Of a stretch of 64,000 nucleotides of DNA, positions 50,918 to 63,204 are shown piece by piece. Numbering within the stretch: position 1 is the first letter of the stretch; each line of letters starts with the position of its first letter. The DNA comes from Manis javanica (taxonomy: Eukaryota > Chordata > Mammalia > Pholidota > Manidae). The notes below the pieces were generated by a model. The model saw only the letters and a list, made by a program, of their open reading frames with translations, was not told the origin of the DNA and did not search any database. A program made the position numbers and the translations under genes. The stretch spans positions 153,400,401 to 153,464,400 of the forward strand of contig NC_133158.1 of NCBI RefSeq assembly GCF_040802235.1. Direction: 5' to 3'.

Positions 50918-53900
50918 TCATACTCGACAGATGAGTGAAATCATTTGGTACTTATCTTTTTCCACCTGGCTTATTTCACTGAGCATAATACCCTCTAGCT
51001 CCATCCATTTTGTTGCATATGGTAGGATTTGTTTTCTTCTTATGGCTGAGTAATATTCCATTGTGCATATGTACCACAACTTCTTTATCCATTCATCTAT
51101 TAGTGGACACTTAGGTTGCTTCCATATCTTGGCTATTGTAAATAGTGCTGCAAGGAACATAGGGGTGCATATGTCTTTTTGAATCTGTGATCCTGTTTTC
51201 TTAGGGTTAATTCCTAGGAGTGGAATTCCTGGGTCAAATGGTATTTCTATTTTGAGTTTTTTGAGAAACCTCGATACTGCTTTCCACAATGGTTGAACTA
51301 ATTTACATTCCCACCAGCAGTGTAGGAGGGTTCCCCTTTCTCCACATCCTTGTCAACATTTGTTGTTGTTTGTCTTTTGGATGTTGGCCATCCTAACTGG
51401 TGGGAGGTGATGTCTCATTGTGGTTTTAATTTGCATTTCTCTGATGGTTGGTAATGTGGAGCATCTTTTCATATGCTTGTTGGCCATTTGAATTTCTTCT
51501 TTGGAGAAGTGTCTGTTCAGATCCTCTGCCCATTTTTTAATCGTGTTATTTACTTTTTGGTGTTAAGACACATGAGCTCTTTATATATTTTGGATGTCAA
51601 GCCATTATCGGATCTGTCATTTATGAATGTATTCTCCCATACTGTAGGATGCCTTTGTGTTCTGCTGCTGGTTCTGTCCTTTGCTGTGCAGAAGCTTTTT
51701 AGCTTGATGAAGTCACATTTGTTCATTTTTGCTTTTGTTTCCCTTGCCCAAGGAGATATGTTCATGAAAAAGTTGCTCATGTTTGTATTCAAGAGATTTT
51801 TGTCTATGTTTTCTTCTAAGAGTTTTATAGTTTCATAACTTACATTCAGGTCCTTCATCCATTTTGAGTTTACTTTTGTGTATGGAGTCAGACAGTAATC
51901 CAGTCCCATTCTCTTACACGTAGTTGTCCAGTTTTGCCAACACCAGCTGTTGAAGAGGCTGTCATTTCCTCATTATATGTCCATGGCTCCTATTTCATAT
52001 ATTAATTGGCCGTATATATGTGGGCTTATATCTGAGCTCTGTATTCTGTTCCGTTGATCTATGGTTCTGTTCTTGTGCAGTACCAAATTTTCTTGATTAC
52101 TGTTGCTTGTAGTAGAGCTTGAAGTTGGGGAGTGTTATCCCCCCAGCTTTATTCTTCCTTCTCAGAATTGCTTTGACTATTCAGTATCTTTTGTGGTCCC
52201 ATATGAATTTTAGAACTATTTATTCCAGTTCATTGAAGAATGCTGTTGGTATTTCAGTAGGGATTGCATTGAATCTGTAGATTGCTTTAGGCAGAATGGC
52301 CATTTTGACAATATTAATTCTTCCTACCCAAAAGAATGGGATGAATTTTCATCTATTAGTGTCCTCTTTAATTTCTCTTAAGAGTGTGTTGTAGTTTTCA
52401 GGGCATACGTCCTTCACTTCCTTGATTAGGTTTATTCCTAGGTGTTTTATACTTTTTGATGCAATTGTGAATGAACTGTTTTCCTGGTTTCTCTTTCTGC
52501 TAGTTCATCATTAGTGTATAGGAATGTAACAGATTTCGGTGCATTAATTTTGTATCCTGCAACTTTACTGAATTCAGATATTAGTTCTAGTAGTTTTGGA
52601 GTGGATTCTTTAGGGATTTTTGATATATCATGTCATCTTTTTGACTATATCATGTCATCTGCAAACAGTGCCAGTTTGACTTCTTCCTTACCAACCTGGA
52701 TGCCTTTTCTTTGTTTTGTCTGATTGCCATGGCTAGGACCTCCAGTACTATGTTGAATTAAAAGTGGAGAGAGTGGGCATCCCTGTCTTGTTCCCGATCT
52801 TAGGTGAAAAACTTTCAGCTTCTCACTGTTAAGTATTATGTTGGCTATGGGTTTTCATATATGGCTTTTATTATGTTGAGATATTTGCCCTCTATACCCA
52901 TTTTGTTAAGAGTTTTTTTCATGAATGGATGTTGAGTTTTGTTGAATGCTTTTTCAGCATCTATGGAGATGATCATGTGGTTTTTGTCCTTCCTTTTGTT
53001 GATGTGGTAGATGATGTTGATGGATTTTTGAATGCTGTATCATCCTTGCATTGCTGAGATGCATCCCACTTGATCATGGTGTAAGATCCTCTGGATGTAT
53101 TTTTGAATCCAGTTTGCTCATATTTTGTTGGTATTTTTGTATCTTTGTTCATCAGGGATACTGGTCTGTAATTTTCTTTTTTTGTGGGATCTTTGCCTGG
53201 TTTTGGTATTAGAGTGATGCTGGCTTCATAGAATGAGTTTGGAAGTATTCCCTCCTCTTCTATTTTTTGGAAAACTTTAAGGAGAATGGGTATTATGTCT
53301 TCTCTAAATGTCTGATAAAATTCAGCAGTGAATCTATCTGGTCCAGGAGTTTTGTTCTTGGGTAGTTTTTTGATGACTGATTCAATTTCATTACTGGTAG
53401 TTGGTCTGTTTAGATTTTCTGTTTCTTCCTTAGTCAGTCTTGGAAGGTTGTATTTTTCTAGAAACTTTTCCATTTCTTCTATGTTATCCAGTTTGTTAGC
53501 ATATAGATTTTCATAGTATTCTCTAATAATTCTTTGTATTTCTATGGTGTCCGTCGTGATTTTTCCTTTCTCATTTCTGATTCTGTTTATGTGTGTAGAT
53601 TCTCTTTTTCTCTTAATAAGTCTGGCTAGGGGTTTACCTATTTTGTTTGTTTTCTCAAAGAACTAGCTCTTGATTTAATTTTTCTGTATTGTTTTATTCT
53701 TCTCAATTTTATTTATTTCTTCTGTGATCTTTATTATGTCCCTCCTTCTGCTGACTTTGGGCTTCATGTGTTCTTCTTTTTCCAGTTTCAATAATTTTGA
53801 ATTTAGACTGTTCATTTGGGATTGTTCTTCCTTCTTTAAATAGGCCTGAATTGCATATACTTTCCTCTTAGAACCGCCTTTGTTGTGGCCCACAGAAGTT

Positions 53901-54768
53901 GGGGTGTTGAGCTATTGTTCTTATTTGTCTCCATATATTGCTTGATCTCTGTTTTAATTTGTCATTGACCCATTGATTATTTAGGAGCATGTTGTTAAGC
54001 CTCCATGTGTTTGTGAGCCTATTTTTTTCTTTGTACAATTTATTTCTAGTTTCATACCTTTTGACCTGAGAAGTTGGTTGGTACAATTTCAATATTTTTT
54101 AATTTTCTGAGTCTCTTTTTGTGGCCTAGTATGTGGTCTATTCTGGAAAATGTTCCATGTGCACTTGAGAAGAATGTGTATCCTGCTGCTTTTGGGCGTA
54201 GAGTTCTGGAGATGTCTGTTAGGTCCGTCTGTTCTAATGTGTTGTTCAGTGCCTCTGTGTCCTTACTTATTTTCTGCCTGGTTGATCTGTTCTTTGGAGT
54301 GAGTGGTGTGTTGAAGTCTCCTAAAATGAATGCATTGCATTCTATTTCCCCTTTTAATTCTGTTAGTATTTGTTTCACATATGCAGGTGCCTCTGTGTTG
54401 GGTACATAGATATTTATAATGGTTATATCCTCTTGTTGGACTGACCCCTTTATCATTATGTAATGTCCTTCTTTGTCTATTGTGGCTTTCTTTGTTTTGA
54501 AGTCTATTTTGTCTGATACAAGTACTGCAACACCTGCTTTTTTCTCCCTATTGTTTGCACAATATATCTTTTTCCATCCCTTCACTTATAGTCTGTGTAT
54601 GTCTTTGGGTTTGAAGTGAGTCTCTTGTAGGTGGCATATAGATTGGTCTTGCTTTTTTATCCATTCTGTAACTCTATGTCTTTTGATTGTTGCATTCAGT
54701 CCATGTATATTTAGGGTGATTTTCAATAGGTATGTACTTACTTGTTGCCATTGCAGGCTTTGGATTTG
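50918..54768 (-). pseudogene. Broken L1 ORF2 of the antisense element
   Basis: Reads in pieces: endonuclease (VGDF-like [12 protein letters not shown] in 54585-54052), central region ([12 protein letters not shown] in 53473-52973), RT (reversed FADD area near 52650), and C terminus (GIPLLGINPKK, KMW-like KKLWYICTMEYYS in 51289-50918). Multiple frameshifts and stops mean no functional protein. Confidence 0.85.
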
Positions 54769-55074
54769 TGGTTACTAAAGGTTTAAGGGCAGCTTCTTTT
54801 CTTTTTTGCAGTCTACCTTAACTCACTTATTACACTATTATAAACAGAGTCTGAAAATTCTTTTTTCTCTCCCTTCTTTTTATTCCTCCTCCACTCTTTA
54901 TATGTTAGGTGTCACATTATGTACTCTTTGTGTATTCCTTGACTGACTTAGTGGGTAGCTGATTTAATTTTGCATTTGTGTAGTATTTAGTTGGTCTACT
55001 TTTGCTGTGGTTTTTTTTCCCTCTGGTGACAGCTATTTAGCCTTAAGCACACGTCCATCTAGAGCAGTCCCTTT

Positions 55075-55484
55075 AAAATACACTGTAGAGACCCTTCAGC
55101 ATTTTATTAAAAATGATAATAATAATAATAACAATAATGGAGAAATGTGGGAATCACATATAAATCAAGTATAAAAATCAAACGAATATTCATATTTGAC
55201 CTGATTGTTTATAGTTCATAATGCATGATCAAAACTGAAAGTTTCTGTGATGACTGCCCTTGCACTGTTCACCATGTAAGAACTTATTCACTATGTAAGA
55301 ATTTGTTCACCATGTAGGAACTCGTTCGTTATGCTTCAGAAGATTGGAGACTGTTGAGAATTAGGCTTGGGGTTGATTAATGATTGTGCATTGAGTCCCC
55401 TATACAGAATTTTACTGTTGTTAACAACCATTTGATCAATAAATATGAGAGATGCCCTCTCAAAAAAAAAATACACGGTAGAGA
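55075..55484 (+). mobile_element. LTR U3-R retroposon, copy nested in antisense L1
   Basis: Element 55092-55467 starts 'cccttcagcattttatt', passes the polypurine tract and TGTGGG, has the same triple 17-bp direct repeats, AATAAA and an A-run. The duplication 'aaaatacactgtagaga' / 'aaaatacacggtagaga' (55075-55091 and 55468-55484, one mismatch) starts at 'ttt/aaaa'. It has a few more changes than the 47872 copy and a small deletion near 55397 (start of the poly(A) region). Confidence 0.9.
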
Positions 55485-56361
55485 TGGTTTGTGGGAGGTA
55501 AATTCCCTCAGCTTTTGCTTATCTGGGAATTGTTTGATCCCTCCTTCAGATTTAAATGATAATCTCGTTGAATAAAGTATTCTTGGTTTAAGGCCCTTCT
55601 GTTTCATTGCACTGAATATATCATACCACTCCCTTCTGGCCTGTAAGGTTTCTGCTGAGAAGTCTGATGATAGCCTGATGGGTTTTCCTTTGTAGGTGAT
55701 CTTTTTTCTCTCTCTGGATGCTTTTAATACTCTGTCCTTGTCTTTGATCTGTGCCATTTAAATTATTGTATGACTTGGTATTGTCCTCCTTGGGTCCCTT
55801 GTGTTGGGACATCTGTGGACTTCTATGGCCTGAGAGATTATTTCCTTCCCCAGATTGGGGAAGTTTTCAGCAAGTATTTCTTCAAAGATACTTTCTATCC
55901 CTTTTTCTCTCTTCTTCTTCTTCTGGTACCCCTATAATGTAAATATTGTTTCATTTGGATTGGTCACACAGTTCTCTTAATATTCTTTCATTCCTAAAGA
56001 TCCTTTTTTCTCTCTCTGTCTCAGCTTCTCTGTATTTCTGTTCTTTAATTTCTATTCCATTTACTTTCTCCTCTATCTCATCTCTTCTGCTTTTAAATCC
56101 CACCATTGTTTGTTTCATTTCAATTATCTGCCTCCTGAATTTGTCCCTTAGCTCTTGAATATTTTTCTGTAGCTCCATTAGCATGTTTATGACTTTTATT
56201 TTGAATTCTTTTTGAGGAAGATTGGTTATTTCAGTCTCACCAAGCCCTCTTTCTGGTGTTTGAGGGATTTGGGGTTGAAAAAGGTTCTTCTGCCTTTTCA
56301 TAGTCCTGGAGCAATGGGAGTGGTCACAGGCAAAAGACACAGGTGTCAGCTGGGAGGACAA
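55468..56361 (-). pseudogene. Broken L1 ORF1 of the antisense element
   Basis: N-terminal piece 56361-55951 (coiled coil with KEFKIKVINMLMELQ) and C-terminal piece 55757-55490 (RLSSDFSAETLQARREWYD). They are separated by a frame break, and the end is cut by the LTR retroposon. The 11-residue repeats of the young ORF1 are absent here. Confidence 0.85.
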
Positions 56362-57350
56362 TGTCCCTTCCTACTTGCCAGCCACAGTCAGTGCCTGTCT
56401 CCACTGTCTGTGCCAGTTAATTGCATTCAGGGAGCAGCCTCTGGGTTAATCCCCTAAGCTGCCATGGGTGGTGTGGCCTTCAGGATTGTTTAGGGCAATG
56501 GTGGGGGTCACTGGCAAGTGGCATAGGTGTTTGCAGGGAGGCCAAAGTCCTTTCATGCTTCCTGGTCACTGTGCCTCTCTCTGCTCTCTGGGCCAGTTAG
56601 CTGCTTGCAAGGAGAAGCCTCTGCATTAAGCTGTATAGTTGCTGTAGGCAGGGCTGTCCTATGGCTGGTTTGCAGCTATGGTGGGGACAGTGGGTTTGTG
56701 CACAGGTGCTGGTGGGTAAGAAGGAGCAGCAGGTTGCTTATCATGGTGAGGGGCCTCAGGGCTGCATTGCCAACCAGGGAGATAGAGTGCCTGAAGCTCC
56801 TAAAAGTTCCCAACCTGCTGGGCTGAGTGTGTCAGGACAATTTTGTCCACCTGTTCCTTCTCCTAAACCCTTGCCCCTTTAGCAGCCTTATGACTCTTGA
56901 GAAGTCTTTTAAAGCTCCTGCTTTTCTTTTGTCCCAGGGCAGCCAGTCATGGGAACCTGTTCTCAGTCTTAGTCTCTGACTTTGGTTTTCAGCCCCTCTA
57001 ATCTCCAGATCACCATGCAGAGTAGGTCTGTGCTCCCAGGGTAGATTTCTAGGGCTGGGTATTAGCGGTCCTGTGCTTCCACTCCCTCCCCGTTTTGATT
57101 CTCTTCCTCCCATGGGTGAGCTGGGGCAGGGAGAGTGCTCAGTTCCTGCTGGGTCATGGCTTTTCACTTTATCCTTTTCTGTGAGATGATGACTTCTCCA
57201 AGATGTAGACTGGCTGGTATACTCTTAGTTCTGGTCACTCTTTTAGGAATAGTTGTATTTGCTGTATTTTCAAAATATATGTGGTTTTGGGAGGAAATTT
57301 CCATCATCCTATTCATGCCATCATCTTTTCTCCTCTCAGATTACCTTTTT

Positions 57351-58655
57351 AAAGGAATAATTCCAACCATACATTGTTTACAAGAGACACATCAAAAATA
57401 TAAGGATACAAAAATATTAAATATAAATAATAAAAGTACTATAATATAAAAATACTAAAGACATTACTAGAGGTAAAGAGGATCACTTCATAATGATAAG
57501 TTTTAATCCACCAGGAAGCTATAACATCACAAAACAATTTCCCACATTAACATAAACTCAAAATATAAAGCAAAATTTCAAAGTAAAAGGAAAAATTTGA
57601 AACTCCATAATCAAAATGGGATACTTTACCTTACCTTCCTCAAAAATTGAGAGGACTATTGGGAAAACTGGACAGCTACATGCAATAGAAAACTGGATTA
57701 CTGTCTAACTCCATATACAAAGTGACTCAAAATGGTTTGAGGACCTAAATATAAGACATGAAACCATAAAACTCTTAGAAGAAAATATAGGCAAAGTTCT
57801 ATTGAACATAAGCCTGAGGAATTTCTTCCTGGACACAACTCCTTGGGCAAGGAAAACAAAAAATGCACAAGTGGTACTATATCAAACTAAAAACCTTCTG
57901 TACAGCAAAGTACATAATCAGCAGAACAAAAAGGCAACCTAAGGTATGGAAGAATATATTCATAAACAATTTATCAGATGAGGAGTTAACCTCCAAAATA
58001 TATAAAGAGTTCACACCTCAACACCAAAAAAACCCCAAATAACCCAATTTAAAAATGGGCAGAGGACCTGAATAGACATTTTTCCAAAGAAGAAATACAG
58101 TCTGCTAACAGGCATGAAAAGAGGCTCCACGTCACTAATCATCAGTGAAATGCAAATCAAAACCATATGAGATATCACCTCACACCAGAATGGGCACTAT
58201 CCCAAAGACAAGAAATAACAAGTGTTGGTGAGGATGTGGAGAAATGGGAACCCTCCTACACTGTTAGTGGGAATGTAAATTGGTGCAGCCACTGTGAATG
58301 CAGTATGGAAGTTCTTCAAAAAACTAAAAATAGAAATACCATATGACTAGTAACTCACACCTAGGAATTTACCCAAAGAAAACAGAATCCCTGACTCGAA
58401 AGGTTATATGCAGCCCTATGTTTTTTGCCACATTATTTACAATAGCCAAGATATGGAAGCAACCTAAGTGTCCATCAATAGATGAATGGATAAAGAAGAT
58501 GTGGTATATATATGCAATGGAATATTATTCATCCATAAAGAAGAAAGAAATCCTGCCATTTGTGACAACATGGATAGACCTAGAGGATATTAGGCTCAAT
58601 GAAATAAGCCAGACTGAGAAAGACAAATACCATGTGATTTCACTTACTTGTGGAA
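57351..58655 (+). mobile_element. Older plus-strand L1, right part
   Basis: Continues the L1 cut at 50170: 'cattgtttacaagagacacatc' (endonuclease region). A large internal deletion then leads to late ORF2 ('aaactggacagctacatgcaa', 'ccttctgtacagcaaag', 'gatgtggagaaatgggaaccc', open piece 58343-58660). Dead copy. Confidence 0.85.
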
Positions 58656-59090
58656 TCTAAAAACAAAGCAAAACAGATTGAACGAAACAGCAGTAGACTC
58701 ACAGACACTGAGAAGTGATTACTGGTTACCATGGGGGAGGGGTGGGGATAGGTGGGTGGGGAGGGTGAGGGGAGCAAAGCGGCACAAAAATTCTCAGTCA
58801 TAATATAAGTTGGTCACAGGGATGGCAGTACGATATGGAGAATATAGCCAGTGGTCCTATAACATCTTCCTATGCTGACATATATTAACTGCACTAGTGA
58901 GAATGAGGATTTAGTAATATGGGTAACTGGTTGAACCACTGTGCTGTATACTTGAAACCAATCTAAGATTGTATATAAACTAGACATCAGTAAAAATAAT
59001 TAAGAGGACCATTAGACAATAGTAATAGTAATACTAATACAATAGAATAGTTGAACAACCTGTTGAACAACAAATTTGACCCGATGTTCA
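58656..59090 (+). repeat. L1 3' UTR plus flank, first copy of a 430-bp duplication
   Basis: From 'tgtggaatctaaaaacaaagc' through the L1 3' UTR and about 110 bp of apparent non-L1 flank to 'caacaaatttga'. It recurs at 62765-63204 with very few changes. Confidence 0.9.
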
Positions 59091-59184
59091 TGGGTTGGAA
59101 GATTAAATATTTTAAAGATGACATTCTTTTCTAACAGGATTGTATATTTATGTGTGTTGGGGGAAGGGAAGTCTTGACAAATTG

Positions 59185-60710
59185 ATTCTAAAATTTACAT
59201 GGAAATATGAAGAGCCTAGAATAGCCAATACATTTTTGAAGGAGGCTGAGAGAGAGGGGACTGTGCTCTACCAGATATAAAAAGCTATTACAGAATATAG
59301 TAAGACAGTGTAGTGTTGGGGCAAGATAAACAGAGAAATCCATGATACAGAATGCACACTCTTGCATACATAAACTCTGACTTATGACAGCAGTGGCCCT
59401 GCACAATAACGGAGAAAGGAACATCTTTTCAATACATAATGCTGGAAGAACCAGATATCCATACTTTTTTAAAGAAATTGGAACCCCTACCACACATCAT
59501 ATGTAAAAATCAACTCCAAGTGGATTAAAGACCTAAATGTGCAATGCAAAACTACAAAGATTTCTTTAATATATAGGAGAATAGCTTTATTACCTCAGGC
59601 TGGGGGAAGATTTATTATCTGATGAAAAAAGCAGTATCCATAAAGAATTTGATAAATTAAAGTTGAAATGGTGAAAGGCAAGTGAAGGGAGAAATATTTG
59701 CAGCACAAATGATATACAAAGAACTTGAATCCTAAACATATAAAGAATTTCTGTAAATCGCCATGAAAAAAAAATCTACCTAACAAAAAAATGGGTCAAA
59801 CTCGGACACTTCTCAAAGAAGAAAAATCAAATGGTTAATAAACATGAAAATGTGCTCAACCTCATTAGTGTAACCTGAGGAAAATTAAAAGGAAAATGTT
59901 TATATTTTAGGAAAGGAAAGTTAAAGCTACAATTAGAGATCAGTACCTACCTAGACATTGGCAATAATAATAATAAAGTCTGGAGTTTTAAAAAGTTAAG
60001 CGGGAGTTTAAAGTATTGAATGTTGTGAAGGATATAGAGCAATAGTCACTGTTATTTGCCTTTAGTGGGATGTAAATTGGTACAATTTGGAAATCACTTT
60101 GGCATTATCTAGTAAAGGGGAAGGCAGGCATATCTTGGGATTCAGCAAATTCTGCCTCTAGGTATAATATCTCAGCGGAACTGGGTACCAGCATACATAC
60201 ATAAAAATGTTTAAATAGTTTATCATAGCCCCAGACTGGAAACAACCCAAATAACCATTAACAATAGAATAGAATGGGTAGGTAAACAGTGATAAATTCA
60301 TACAATGGAATATACACAAAAAAAAGTTATTGGACAACAGCTACACACTGGGATGTGTATATATCTCACAAATATAATGTTAATAGAAAGAAACAAAATA
60401 CAAAAACTACATAATTATGATTCCATTTATGTAAAATTCAAAATGGGAAAAGTTAAACTGTATTGTTTATAAATTTAAAAGGGCAGAGCAATGACTATGA
60501 AGTCAGACTAGTGGTTATGTCTAGGAAGGAAGGATACTGACTTTGTGCCAGATACACAGGGGGCTTCTAAGTCAGCAGCATCGTTCTATTTCTTGACCTG
60601 GATGGTGATAACATGGGTATTCACTTTATAATTATTCATTAACAGAATACCATGTTTTAACACTTAACTCAATGTATTTTGTAAGTTTTAAATATGAAAA
60701 ACTATATTAT
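59185..60710 (+). mobile_element. Ancient L1 3' half (intron 10)
   Basis: Text such as 'tctaaaatttacatggaaatatg', 'agagaggggactgtgctctaccag', 'gtggattaaagacctaaatgtg' and 'ccagactggaaacaacccaaataacc' follows late L1 ORF2 and the 3' UTR. Heavily mutated. Confidence 0.8.
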
Positions 60711-60904
60711 CTTCCAAAAGAAATAGCAACCATTGCATGAAATTTTCGATTAATTATTCAGCTCTATACCCATTTGATTACAATTCAAGATCCAGAATAA
60801 ATAGAATTAAATGGAATCTTTATTATAAAGCCTTGTTGGGTATAAATTCATCTATTATTTCATATAAAATAGTTAAACGTGGAGCTTTAATCCAGAATAT
60901 CTCC

Positions 60905-61191
60905 CTTTATTTCTCTCTTCATCTGCTCGCACTCCACTAAGTATCTTGCTCAAGCAACCTCATGAGCCATCATGAAGAGACACCAGATGCTACAGCACAA
61001 GCTGGAGTTCAAAGGCAATTTATTGAAGAATAATTCACATACAGTGAATTTCTTTATTTCTCTCTTCATCTGCTCGCACTCCACTAAGTATCTTGCCCAA
61101 GCAACCTCATGAGCCATCATGAAGAGACACCAGATGCTACAGCACAAGCTGGAGTTCAAAGGCAATTTTTGAAGAATAATTCACATACAGT
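60905..61191 (+). repeat. 147-bp tandem duplication (intron 10)
   Basis: Copies 60905-61051 and 61052-61191 opening 'ctttatttctctcttcatctg'. Nearly identical, with a small deletion in copy 2. Lies 420 bp before exon 11. Confidence 0.95.
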
Positions 61192-61330
61192 GAAATCCAC
61201 CTTTCTTAGATGTACAGCTCCATGACTATTGACAGTAACCACCACAACAATCAATATTTCAAAGATTTCCATTGTGCTAGGGCTGGTTTTTATCTTGTTT
61301 TGTTTCTATAGCAATATGTGAATAAAGTAA
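61192..61330 (-). mobile_element. Antisense L1 3' UTR scrap
   Basis: Reversed L1 3' UTR-like 'tagatgtacagctccatgactattgacag...accaccacaacaatcaa'. Short and diverged. Confidence 0.5.
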
Positions 61331-61608
61331 AAACTGACCAACCAACCAACCACAAGCTCCTTCAAACAGGCACCTTTTATCAGAGGGCTGCTGCGAAGGC
61401 TATTATCAAGTTAGCTGCAAGAGTTAGGGCTGATCTTTACTGATTCCCAAGGATTGTTCCTTGCTACTGATGCAAGGCCAAAAATGTAAAGTAAGAAATG
61501 GTTTGTATCACTGCCTAACAAACAGAGATGTCTGTTGTTGTCATACTTAATGCGTTGTATCGGAAACAATTAACAGTTCAGTATCCTTTTATTGCCTGTG
61601 ACTTATAG

Positions 61609-61767
<159 letters not shown>

Positions 61768-61889
61768 TAAACAGAAAAATAGATATTATCCTCAAATGCT
61801 ACTACCCAGGGAAAAGCTGTTACCTTCTTTTTATAAATCTTTCCTTTTTCCTATGAGCAAATATATAATTCTTTAAAAATCAATTCTTC

Positions 61890-62245
61890 TAGTTACTAGT
61901 ATTTTATAACTCACCCCTTTACATAATATGCAATAAATACATACAGAGATATATCACCATTTTATAACCTCATGGTATTTCACTGTAGGGGTGAACTATA
62001 CTTCATTTAACCTATATCCTAGTATTGAACAAAGGCAGTTGAATTTTTTGCAATTACATACAACAGCAAAATGAAGAGCTTTGTGCATTTTTTGTTGCAT
62101 CTTACCACTTATTTCCCTGAGTTAAATACCAGGAGGTAGAAATTCTGGGTAAGAGATTATGGATATGTTAAAGTTTTGATAGAGTTTTGCCCCCCAGAAA
62201 ATGTGTACCAATTTACACATCCTCGAGCAGCATGTTATTTTTTAA
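61890..62245 (-). mobile_element. Antisense ancient L1 3' fragment (intron 11)
   Basis: Contains 'tagaaattctgggtaagag', 'agttttgatagagttttgcc' and 'gtgtaccaatttacacatcc', the reversed late ORF2 and 3' pattern of old L1. No frame remains. Confidence 0.55.
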
Positions 62246-62750
62246 TAGAAAAATTCAATATCCATTTTATGGAACACTAAGTTATTGATCGCTTGAACTG
62301 TCAGTGATCTGTGATTCTAGTGATCTGACACAGTATCAAAAGTTATTACTCAAGGAAAGTAAAAAACAAACAGAACTATGAAATAACTAGGTCTTTTTTG
62401 GTCACCTGAGGACTCACTTTGTGGGAAAAAGTCATTTTTAGTCATAGTTTTCTAAATACTTAGTCAACCCTCAATAGTCAACCAGAAATATGACTTTCAT
62501 GGCATAAGAAATATGTTTTATGTTTTAGTGCCTATGAGAAAGAGTGTAGGTTTTGATTATATCAATAAATTTTAAGTAACATTCCTAACTTTTATTATTA
62601 GTTATCATTTCATGCCCTGCCTTTAATTCTTCTTAACTTTCTTGAAGGCCATGGCTGATTTTCAAAATGATTCAGAATCAGTCTTGTGTATACTTCATCT
62701 CTGGATTTCTGGCCAGCTTAGATAGGACTGAATAGTAAAAGTAAATTATT
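62246..62750. other. Intron 11, nothing recognised
   Basis: AT-rich sequence with no open frame or repeat I can name. Confidence 0.45.
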
Positions 62751-62752
62751 GT

Positions 62753-63204
62753 GTTTTTTTTTTTGTGGAGCCTAAAAACAAAGCAAAACAGATTGAACAA
62801 AACAGCAGTAGACTCACAGACACTGAGAAGTGATTACTGGTTACCATGGGGGAGGGGTGGGGATAGGTGGGTGGGGAGGGTGAGGGGAGCAAAGCGGCAC
62901 AAAAATTCTCAGTCATAATATAAGTTGGTCACAGGGATGGCAGTACGATATGGAGAATATAGCCAGTGGTCCTATAACATCTTCCTATGCTGACATATAT
63001 TAACTGCACTAGTGAGAATGAGGATTTAGTAATATGGGTAACTGGTTGAACCACTGTGCTGTATACTTGAAACCAATTGTATATAATCTAAGATTGTATA
63101 TAAACTAGACATCAGTAAAAATAATTAAGAGGACCATTAGACAATAATAATAGTAATAATAATACACTAGAATAGTTGAACAACCTATTGAACAACAAAT
63201 TTGA
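62753..63204 (-). repeat. Second copy of the 430-bp L1 3' UTR and flank block
   Basis: Near-identical to 58656-59090. It is preceded by a T12 run at about 62753-62764, which would be an A-tail if the block were read on the minus strand. Differences include 'ggagcc' for 'ggaatc' and about 10 extra bases near 63079. No clear target-site duplication. Confidence 0.85.

Larger units (their letters stand above)
50174..57350 (-). mobile_element. Near full-length antisense L1 with LTR-like 3' transduction (intron 10)
   Basis: Minus-strand order: 5' UTR (57335 to about 56370), ORF1 (about 56300-55500), ORF2 (about 54760-50918), 3' UTR (to about 50570), then foreign LTR-like sequence (50570-50198) and A14 (seen as T at 50184-50197). 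The duplication 'tcagattac' (50175-50183 and 57336-57344) brackets everything, and the right side reads 'ccttttt/aaagg', a canonical L1 nick site. ORF1 and ORF2 are broken by frameshifts and stops (open pieces include 54585-54052, 53473-52973, 51909-51550 and 51289-50918). Older than the L1 at 22.4 kb. It landed inside a still older plus-strand L1 and was later interrupted at 55092. Confidence 0.9.

Noticed and set aside
51473..51838. Plus-strand open frames across 51-54.5 kb
   Set aside because: They are the antisense of the broken L1 ORF2 on the minus strand.
60950..61165. A 71-codon minus-strand frame with an internal peptide repeat
   Set aside because: The peptide repeat is produced by the 147-bp tandem DNA duplication. 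No other coding evidence.
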